Assembly (NCBI GenBank): GCA_947579665.1
Contig: OX388341.1
Coordinates: 124,001 to 188,000, forward strand
DNA from: Sympetrum striolatum
Lineage: Eukaryota > Arthropoda > Insecta > Odonata > Libellulidae
DNA length: 64,000 nt
Reading direction: 5' to 3'
The position numbers were made by a program, and so were the translations under genes. Below, in pieces: positions 56,001 to 64,000 of this stretch. Under the pieces are notes generated by a model, which worked only from the letters and a program-made list of their open reading frames with translations, was not told the origin of the DNA and did not search any database. Numbering within the stretch: the stretch's first letter is position 1; each line of letters starts with the position of its first letter.

Positions 56001-57170
56001 ACGCACTTGGTAATTTCCACTTAATATTGTGTGAAATTTTCCAATATTTCACTATGTCGTCCCACGAAGTGCGGTCAGAGACGATCGATTTTATCTATAG
56101 CTAGCTGAAGAGCCCGTTGATTCTCAACAAGGTAAATAATAGTATAGTAAATGTATTTGTCATATCTGCTCAGATAAGATTGTTACATTTCACATCATTG
56201 CTTAATTCAATGGAATAGACGAAAAAGTGAATCTACCATATACTTACCGTTTCCCTCATATCTCTTGATGGAGCCACAATTTCTTAAATTTTAATTCTTA
56301 AAAAAATAAATTCTTAAAGCTGCAGAGGCTCACTCTTATCTCGTCTTTCGGCTGTGTGATTGCTGAATGAGTAGGTTCACATCTACCGTCGTTCGGGAGA
56401 CCTTCTAGTGGGAGGGAGAGCGCGCGCCTGAAACCTAATTAAACCCATGGAAGAAGGAGAATCATGAAAACTTATTAATTTTTCGGTGATTGAATCAGAA
56501 GAAATCGCAAGCGGACGTTCGTGGTTCTATTTTAAAATTGCCGCCGCTCAAGGTTTTCTGTCCACCAGAGTGCAGCACTCGAAATTTATAACCATAGGCC
56601 TCATGGGAGCTGCTCTCTTTCTTCTTCCTTCTTTCTTCTTCCACCCTTCTGAAATGGCTCAGTTTATGACATCCAGCTGGGTATGTTTTGAAGAAAACGG
56701 TTACCATTTTTATTGTATTTCCACCAGTTTCTGCTCGAAATATTCTTGCGGAGTCAGTTATTTTTTGGCTGTGCCGAAGTGAAGTATCCGTAGCTCATAT
56801 ATGCCATGTGTCGCTAATTCTCGAGGTACTTTCCTGGAGAATTCTCGCAGTGGGGAATAAAATTGTGGGGCGTATTTTTGAGTCACATTTAATTTCATAC
56901 ATAATATTTCCCTTTCTTTTCATGAAAATTAAACAGCAACGCATATTTTCCTTATGTCGCTAAACCTAGTCACTGTTCATAGACTTTCAACTGTTTTTTT
57001 ATAAATCTACTACTGAAGAAGGTATAAACTTTACGGATTCTACGTTACATTTTCAGAACATTTAGCCTTTTTAATTTCTAGTTTAATGCTACATCATAAG
57101 ATAATGGAGAGAAAAAATTAATCCTTTCCTCGCAAAAAACAGCGTTTGATGAATTATCAAATTAAAAAAC
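53100..57170. other. Long region without recognised features
   Basis: AT-rich, with scattered ORFs of 60-98 codons on both strands and none with family motifs. This is the longest stretch in the window with no mobile-element signature; ancient decayed repeats or host intergenic/intronic DNA are both possible. Confidence 0.4.
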
Positions 57171-57191
57171 TACACTTACAAGGATTCGAGG

Positions 57192-58552
57192 ATGGACAAC
57201 GTGCGCTCATTGATTATATCCATGATTTCTTGTTTTTTGCGCTATTTCAGAAAATTGGAACAGAGATCACGTAATAACGAGAGAAAGCGCTATTCCAGTT
57301 GGCTTGATGTAAACGCTAATTTTCCTGACATTGTGCTCCAGGACTTTCCAAGTAGTTCTATAACTCCAGGTTAGTAAATCTAAGTGTTTTTAAATGTTTA
57401 TAATATTGTTAACTGATGATTTAAAATTCTGTATATGATTTATCTTAAGTTTAAGTAATTAATTTTGGTAGACGCTAGAGGACGGCCAGAATTAGAAGAT
57501 TAGTGAACGAACGAAACAAAACTGAATCGATTCGGGCCACGTACTCCGCGGCTAAATTCTCTTACGCTGCAACGATGGCTCTTCGAGAGTTATCAATTTA
57601 ACGCCATAATATTTACAAATATGTAAGTGGTAACCAAAAATTACTACTTCAAGAGAGGACCTGAAGAGAGAATTTAAGGAAAAGATGGGGTTGATTGTGG
57701 ATGTGCCCAAGGCGGGAACCATCAACGAAACAGCAAGGCTTTTCTTCCAAAGTCCAAATATATCTGCTCAAATTACAGGTGCGAATTTGAAATCATTTTC
57801 CCAATTACATGCTTGTTTCTTCAAAAAATGGCGTGGAATATATACATGGTTAAATTCTGACATTTAGGGAAAAAACAGTTTTGTTGGTGCAATTAATTTA
57901 TTAGTATAGTCATGGATTTTACCTTTTTCAAGTGCATCAATCTTATGTTTTCTATCATTCCTCAATACTTATTAATTAAAATGTATTCATCAGGGATCGA
58001 CGAGAATCTCATCAAAAGATTCTCTAATATGTTGAGGGCAGTCTCAAGCGGTTTCAATATAAATGAAAACGCATTCGGTGACTACTGCTGGACTACCACT
58101 GAGTTGTATGCGGAGCTATATCCTTGGTACTACATGCCATCGACTGCTCATTAAGTCCTAATACATAGCATTGAAATCTCAAAGGAAAAAGAAATCCATT
58201 CTTCTCTAGGAAGAGCCTATGGAAGCCCGAAATAAAGACACGAGAAAATATCGCGAACGATTCACAATAAAACACTCACGAGTGGCTACCAATGATGCTA
58301 AGGAGATTGTTACTCGCATCCGATCCAATGATATCGATGTCGGCTCCTACGAATGTAGCAAGAAAATCAAGGAATATGGGCGAAGATGTGAAGGAGCTCC
58401 TGAGCATGAGCAATGAAAAATATGATGGGCAATGATATGCCCCTTGCATTGCCATCGAAAAGTCGCTTTATTAATCGGCGTCGCAAATTATCGAAGGATT
58501 TTATTTCAGATTCTTCTTTAGAAAGCGTCAAAAAATATTTTGGTATAATTTA
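57192..58552 (+). pseudogene. Multi-exon gene of an unclassified mobile-element family, decayed
   Basis: Four blocks look like one protein. (1) ERKRYSSWLDVNANFPDIVL, ending at a donor CCAG|GTTAGT (57372). (2) From 57478, DARGRPELE and then, in another frame, NERNKTESIRATYSAAKFSY and AATMALREL. (3) EDLKREFKEKMGLIVDVPKA and ARLFFQSPNISAQIT, ending at ACAG|GTGCGA (57779). (4) After acceptor TTCATCAG (57992), GIDENLIKRFSNMLRAVSSG, LYAELYPWYYMPSTAH, a stop, IEISKE and, after a frameshift, EARNKDTRKYRERF with SRVATND to about 58330, then RFINRRRKLSKDF and a TAG near 58552. Blocks 3 and 4 join in frame. I recall similar proteins dispersed in arthropod and cnidarian genomes next to transposons, but I cannot name the family. 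Stops and shifts show that it is dead. Confidence 0.6.
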
Positions 58553-58559
58553 GCCTGTG

Positions 58560-59225
58560 TATATCGTGGTAAATCACCACTATCTTCCTCACATAAGTAG
58601 AATATGTTCAAAAACGACCATGCGATGTTTCAAAGTCCGCAGTCAAAAAAACCACTTTTTTATTTTTGGCCAGCTTTTTTCGATTCTAGTCCACTGTGCG
58701 TCGGTCATTATTGCCGGGTTCTCATGGGGTCGAGTACACGACCGAAAATTTGACTTGTTAATTTCTTATCGACTTTCTTACCTTCTTTTTATAACCGACC
58801 AAAAATCTTTTGGGATCGTAACGGAGACGAATAAATAATTGAAAGTAGAGTGCACGACCACCTCAGTCGTGCGCACGACCAAGAGAGAGCTATCGGTCGA
58901 GGTACTGAAGTAAAGTCATGTATTTCATCTTCCCAGATCGGGTAGTAAGAAGCTTATGTGAGAGATATGAGCCCTACACAACTAAAACTCACTTGCCGGT
59001 CGTATACACAAGTCAAGTTTACGGTCGAGCAATCGTCCACGTGAATACCTTTTTATACGATTAAAAACGGGAAAATGCATCAGATTCAACAATCGGGTTA
59101 GTCGTCAAGAGAAATGGTTTTTTACAACCTCAAAATGTTGGCAAATTTTCTAGTATTTTACCGATATTATCGCAAATTCGAAACGAAAGTAAACTACTCG
59201 AATAAAATAAGAATCCTCGTTCGAT
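58560..59225. other. Region with scattered ACGACC words, unclassified
   Basis: Words such as GTACACGACCG, GTGCACGACCACC and GTGCGCACGACCAAG occur between 58735 and 58885 on one strand or the other, suggesting the subterminal region of a DNA element. No termini are defined. Confidence 0.25.
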
Positions 59226-59229
59226 TTTC

Positions 59230-59500
59230 TTTCTTTCGGTGTTCGTCTCGTTAACGTGCGACTATTCCTTCTAATTTTATTTTTCTGAAGTAATAAATCC
59301 TGCATGAGATAAAAAAGAGTTTTTGTGTATCCTATATGGAAAACTATTTGAGCAATCTGGGTTCGAACCCCGCAAAATTGTTGAATAAAAAGGCGACAGT
59401 GATTCCTTCCAGGTCGCAGAGGACACGTATATAAGGTTTGAAGCAAATCGGACCTACGACAACGGTGTGGCCTCCAATCTAATACAAACATACAGAATTT
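59230..59500 (-). mobile_element. Dispersed non-autonomous element, copy 4 (minus strand)
   Basis: The reverse complement starts TTTGTATTAGATTGGAGGCC, passes through GCGGGGTTCGAACCCAGATT and ends with blocks such as AGAAGGAATAGTCGCACG and CACCGAAAGAAAGAAAATCG. The block order matches 44200-44480. Confidence 0.65.
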
Positions 59501-59504
59501 AGAT

Positions 59505-61135
59505 TTTATGTACGTGAATGACTACGTAATAATTACTTCAATGAATACCAAATTAAATTTATTTCTGCTTTTGTCCCATTTGCGAGAAGCCTCCTTATAG
59601 AGTTGATATATTTATTGAAATGTTGGAAATTCCTCCAAAAAATTCAATAATTTTTTGACGGTATAGTAGATATACAGCTTATACTTTTTAAGTAAATAGT
59701 TTTGTCTTCACCCCTCTTTTGATTGGTTACATATTACGATTAGTTTATAAATTTGCACTAAAGTAGAAAATGAGGTCATAACAACATGCCCGTCCTCTAA
59801 ATGACAGAAATTCTCAAACGGCAAAATTCGGGAAAATCTTTCTTTTCATGACAAAGTGTTATTAGCATGTACGAATGGCAGTTTACCGTGGATATCATTT
59901 AGGATTCACGAAAATTGGAAAACGTGACATTATTTTATCTTTATTGCGGATGATCTCCAGATATCGTCTCATAAGAAAGTGATAAGTGCGACTTTGCTGT
60001 GCGAACAGCACTTTGCCGAAAGAGGGAACTTAATACAATTTCCGCAAATTATTATTGTTAGTGTTCTTGAATCAACTATTAATAGAAATGAATTTTGGGT
60101 AATTGGATGGTATCATGATAAAAATTGCGATTTCTCAAAAAATTTATCTCAAAACTAAAATTTAAATAATTTTAAAAACTATTTTCGGATATGTTCGAAA
60201 TACATACACTGTAATTGCTGTAACTCACAAGTAAGAGGAGTTTCCATAGCGACGGGTTGCGTCGTCCGATATTAAAAGTATAGAAGTATTGATAAATCCA
60301 AGTATCAGACGGCGGAATAAAGTGATTAGTCGGCTCAGAGGAGACACGTAGTCGAAGCCAAATTCCTGAAACGGACACCGAATTGAGAATTCAATAATAT
60401 TTCGACTCCTGTTTGGAGGAAAACGCAGTAGCGAATTCCGACCTGATTCGGACACATTTCCCGTTCTCCGCGGCGGATAAATCCCCTTCCGCCTTTAAGA
60501 GAACTTTTTTCTTGAGTCTGAGGAATCCATGTTTACATTTGGGATCGCAATCGAGGTACTTCGTGCCTCATTAACGAAGGACATTGATTTTCAGTATCGT
60601 TTTTCGCAAAGAGCGAAGATCAAATGCTAATATTATCTCTTTGTCAATATTTTCCATGCTTAAATAGAGGAATTTGTTGAAGCGAGCGTTTGAGTCAGAG
60701 ATTAATATTTGCCTTGGTCTTAAGCCAACAAAAACGTGCAGCATTGAATACAACTCACGCAAATCACGACCGGTATAACTTGACAAGGGGTAAAAAAGAT
60801 GAATCTAAACATACCAAAAGTGATTTATTGCAAAACATTTAGATACCAATTTTACATCAAGTTTTGTCATCGTATTAAAATCATATGGAACGCAATAAAA
60901 AGAATGCCTGACTAACCTAGTTACGATGATTTTATTACTATTTCTCAACCGAATTTAAACCCTCCTGAATCTAGAACTTTCAGGAATACTTACAAAAATT
61001 ATTAATTATTCCATATTATGGATAGAAAATAATGGATTCAAAATATTAGCAACTGTAACATAAATGCTGATAATCTGGGAAAGATAATAATGAGCAAATG
61101 TCAATAATTTAGGTGAAGTTTATATATATTTCCAT
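59505..61135. other. No recognised feature
   Basis: AT-rich with ORFs of 68-76 codons lacking motifs. Confidence 0.4.
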
Positions 61136-61139
61136 AATT

Positions 61140-61560
61140 AAATGTAGGTAGGGGAGACTGGGTACGGTTGAAACAGGGGACGGTTGAAAGAAAGCGTATA
61201 TCTCGATACCGTGCGTGATGAGGTGAGAGGTACAAAGGGAGAGCGACAAGTCGAAACACTAATTTTAGTGTTCCGTCGCTCTTCGTGCGCTGTGTTTATG
61301 TATAAAAGGCCTCATTGTGTTTTTTGACGGAAAAGTAAGTATTTTCTGTTCGAACATTTTTGCAATTATTATGGTTTTATTAAAGTAAGAATATTGAGAG
61401 TTTTGTATCGTTTTAATTAAAGTTTGTAGAATATGGCTGTATGATTAGTTTTTATTCAAATTTGTTATCATTCTTACTGTGAACCGTTTTATACCTAGAA
61501 GGGGGTTGGGGACAGTTGAAACATTTTTTGTGGGTACGGTTGAAACAGTTTATTTATTTA
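61140..61560 (+). mobile_element. Left part of a pogo-like element with GGTTGAAAC subterminal repeats
   Basis: GGTACGGTTGAAACAGGGG and GGACGGTTGAAAG occur near 61161-61190, and GGACAGTTGAAACA and GGTACGGTTGAAACAG near 61508-61550. They immediately precede the transposase start, a place where DNA elements carry transposase-binding repeats. The right terminus is not reached by 64000. Confidence 0.55.
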
Positions 61561-61578
61561 ATTTTCATGTTTCTTAGA

Positions 61579-61660
61579 TGCCAAGGGTACGCCAAAGGAA
61601 GACTACGAGAGGTCTGGCCGACTTATCAAACTACAAACAAGCATATGAAGATATAAAATT
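61579..61660 (+). pseudogene. Pogo-like transposase, N-terminal start
   Basis: An ATG opens MPRVRQRKTTRGLADLSNYK followed by QAYEDIK. The basic MPR.R.R start and the following helix are characteristic of the Psq/CENP-B-type HTH at the N-terminus of pogo transposases, which binds the element ends. The frame leaves homology at about 61660, where the LINE insertion begins, and resumes at about 62625 (SSLRTAAEKNG). Confidence 0.75.
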
Positions 61661-61827
61661 CCCCCTATTAAAAGAATGCAAATTTCCCCCATCTCTCTCC
61701 TAAATGTCTGCGTGCTAACGGTGGTTGGCTTGTCTCATGACGCATGCAATTGTGGATTTGGTGTCTGGTTTTTTGATCTTGGTGTGGTACCTTTGATGTG
61801 TTTGATGGCACATAACCAGATTTTAGG

Positions 61828-62529
61828 GAAATAGTTAGTTCAGAGGATAGATTAACCCTTTCGAACGACTTAGATAGAATTATAAACTGGTGCGATGATT
61901 GGCAACTAGAGCTAAATGTAGAAAAGTGTTCGTTAGTTAACTTCTTCGAAAGAAAATATATAATAAATGATTATTCTTATAGCCTCCGAGGGGTAAACCT
62001 AATGACAGTAGAATCGGTAAAGTATCTTGGAGTAACTCTCACGAATAATCTATCATGGAGTGCCCACATCCGAAATATATGTGGAAAAGCACTTAAGAAA
62101 CTCGGCTTCGTTAAAATAATAGTCGGTAGGAGCGAAGAAAAAATTCGCGAGCAATGTTACTTTGCGTTAGTTAGGCCTCACCTTGAGTATGCATGTAGTG
62201 TATGGGACCCCGCCGAGAAATGTCATATTCGGGATTTAGAAAAAGTACAACGAAAGGCGATACGATTTGTAAAGAATTGCTACGATAAAACAGCGAGTGT
62301 CACTCAGATGTTTTAGGACGCGGGATGGGAATCATTAGAAGATAGAAGAAAAATTCAAAGGATAAATTTAGTAAATAAGTTCAGAGAAATTACGTTCTCA
62401 GATGATGTAACCGATATAATGCGACCCCCCTGTTATATGGGCCGTTCTGATACTGCCAGAAAGATAAGGGAAATAGATGTTAGAACGAATCGTTTCAAAA
62501 ATTCATTTTTTCCCCGAAGTATACGCTAA
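61828..62529 (+). pseudogene. LINE RT C-terminal region inserted in the pogo element
   Basis: The frame reads EIVSSEDRLTLSNDLDRIIN, WCDDWQLELNVEKC, VKYLGVTLTNNLSWSAHI, LVRPHLEYACSVWDPAEKCH, a stop at 62315, then AGWESLEDRRKIQRINLVNK and FKNSFFPRSIR before TAA at 62527. It is the connection/thumb region of a Jockey-like LINE related to the copy at 30741-32101 but clearly a different subfamily. The catalytic core was lost by 5' truncation. The 3' UTR hairpin follows at 62569-62600. What lies between about 61660 and 61828 is unassigned. Confidence 0.85.
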
Positions 62530-62568
62530 AGGACCCGTTTAGGAAAATAGAATCAAGGTGCTTGCACC

Positions 62569-62613
62569 CCCTGCCACACGCCGAAAGGCGGCTTGCAGGG
62601 TTCTAAAATAGAC
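62569..62613 (+). other. LINE 3' double-stem hairpin with GAAA tetraloop and tail
   Basis: CCCTGC (62569-62574) pairs with GCAGGG (62595-62600). CGCC (62579-62582) pairs with GGCG (62587-62590) around GAAA, a GNRA tetraloop. The tail repeats ATAGAC. Confidence 0.85.
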
Positions 62614-62624
62614 ATAGACAAAAG

Positions 62625-63487
62625 CCGAATCTTCGTTAAGAACAGCGGCAGAAAAGAATGGACCGAACCACTGTTCCCTGTTGAGGTATGTACTACATAA
62701 ACGAGATGCGACTGGTGGCGATGAAAATCAAGAAATGGGTTATAAGGCTCACAATCGAGTGTGAACCAGGAACAAGAGCGTGAGCTATCTAAATATTTAA
62801 TTAGATGTGCAGACATATATTTTGGCGTAACTAAAAAGGAAGTTATGAAATTGGAATACGAACTAACCATCAAGTACGACTTATCACGACCTCGGACTTG
62901 GGATGACAACGAAATGGCTGGCGAAGAATGGTTTCGCATGTTTATAAGAAGAAATCCGGAACTGTCAGTGCGTGCAGTGGTAGTGTTCAGCAAATTTCAC
63001 CCAAACCCTCTACAAGTCTCAATCCGTTCCTGTGTTGACAAATCAAACGAAAAATATCGCGACTTCGAGTACACCACTTATGTTTTCGCCGGAAGCAGTA
63101 CCACCACTACCTAAAGCTCCTCCAAGGAAATTAACAAACAGGGGGCGAAAAACCAGGAAATCTACAATCTACACAGATACACCTCAAAAAGAAGATATAA
63201 GAAGAGAACATGAGAACAGATTGAAACGAATCAAAGCTAAGCAAGTTAAGAAAAGATTAGATGTAGGAAAGACTAAAAGAAATGCTACAAACAGGAAAAA
63301 ATCTAACATGCAACATGATTCATTATCATCATCAGAAGGAGAAGAGTGCTACTGCTTTGTTTGTATGTCAGCATATTCTGAAAGCAGACCGAGGGAAAAA
63401 TGGATACAATGCACTAAAATGTGGGCGCATGAAGAGTGCACAGAAGGTAGTCTTAGTTATGTTTGCCACCATTGTGATTCCGAATGA
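62625..63487 (+). pseudogene. Pogo-like transposase remnant: HTH region fused to C-terminal zinc finger, no DDE domain
   Basis: After the LINE the frame resumes with SSLRTAAEKNG and, with small shifts, GYKAHNRV, QEQERELSKYLIRCADIYFG, LSRPRTWDDNEMAGEEWFRM and RRNPELSVRA. This is the second (CENP-B-type) DNA-binding half, open from 62761 to 63114. At about 62975 it jumps to the region that normally follows the catalytic domain. In the overlapping frame 63032-63487 this reads FSPEAVPPLPKAPPRK, a lysine/arginine-rich coil, then a PHD-like finger CYCFVCMSAYSES, WIQC, WAHEEC, YVCHHC. The whole DDE domain is deleted. Pogo-family proteins with a C-terminal cysteine finger are common in insects. Confidence 0.85.
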
Positions 63488-63489
63488 TC

Positions 63490-64000
63490 TCGTAACCACG
63501 TAAGTATTTTTATTTAAAATGTTGATTTTTATAGAAATGATAAGTCTTTAGTTTTTTCTGACCTTATTTTATAGCTGAATTGCTAAAGTTTTAATTAAAG
63601 CTGTGGAATTTTATTCTCTTAAACAAAAAGTATTGAAGTTTTTTTTCGTCATTAGTTTATCTATGTATCAAAATGTAGATGTTTTTAGAAATTATGTTTT
63701 GAAGTTTTACTCAAAGTGTTTTGTTAGCTGGAGTGCTATAAAATCTAGATAATAATTAATGCTGTTGAATTCTGAGAAATATAATAGCAAGTAGTATACA
63801 AAAATTACAAAAAAATAATCGTCACCAACATCTGATTAATTCATTTAAGTTGTACTTAATATAAATCTTTGAAGGCTGACTAAAAAAAATGTTGGATTAT
63901 AAGTATCGTGAAAGACTTGAATATTAATAAAAAAAATATTTTTGATGTTCAAATGTGCCATTACGAGTCGTAAAATGTTATTAGACGATGAATAAAACGT
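63490..64000. other. 3' flank of the pogo element, no further feature seen
   Basis: AT-rich. The inverted partner of the left terminal GGTTGAAAC region is not found before the window ends. Confidence 0.4.

Noticed and set aside
56486..56782. 98-codon frame near 56.5 kb as a small gene
   Set aside because: Overlapping antisense frame, low-complexity Phe/Leu content, no motif.

Overview
The window is eukaryotic and reads like gene-poor, AT-rich arthropod DNA, probably from an insect. This rests on the mix of mobile elements: THAP/P-element transposase, Copia, BEL/Pao gag, Jockey/CR1-like LINEs, Penelope-like elements (PLEs) with GIY-YIG, Tigger/pogo, a MULE with a SWIM finger, and tRNA-derived SINEs. 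I cannot name a species. I found no convincing intact host gene. Almost every coding stretch is a mobile-element gene that is truncated, frameshifted or interrupted.

Layout. 1-7 kb: Copia integrase remnant, a diverged satellite, and a decayed MULE/SWIM transposase split by a 5'-truncated LINE. 7.4-13 kb: a nearly open THAP/P-element transposase in two exons around a 2.85-kb intron; the intron holds a 36-bp palindrome, a dispersed repeat and two splice-compatible exons of an unrecognised gene on the other strand. 13.7-15.3 kb: MITE, dispersed repeat and tRNA-SINE.

15.3-29.1 kb is the most unusual part: about 14 copies (some broken) of a ~1.1-kb unit in both orientations. Each full unit is built from six diverged 150-175-bp modules, and each module carries one tRNA T-arm/B-box-like motif (GTTCGA in a short stem). 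One end carries a conserved 17-nt hairpin; the other end comes in two alternative types. A fifteenth, isolated copy at 46.08-47.20 kb lies between unrelated sequences, so the ~1.1-kb unit appears to be the mobile entity.

29.1-36.3 kb: BEL/Pao gag with a 165-bp LTR, a near-full LINE RT, two SINEs with target-site duplications, a fold-back SINE and a LINE tail. 37.7-45.3 kb: mostly unclassified repeats, MITEs and several long near-perfect inverted repeats. 46-52.9 kb: PLE pieces with hammerhead-ribozyme-like motifs, a LINE with the RT core deleted, and a Tigger element with a recognisable right terminus. 53-57 kb: nothing recognised. 57.2-58.6 kb: decayed multi-exon gene of an unclassified element. 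61.1-63.5 kb: a pogo-like element that lost its catalytic domain and was hit by a LINE.

The genes do not form a pathway. The window records nested insertion: LINE into MULE, LINE into pogo, repeat unit next to BEL gag, and a hairpin insertion into a PLE.
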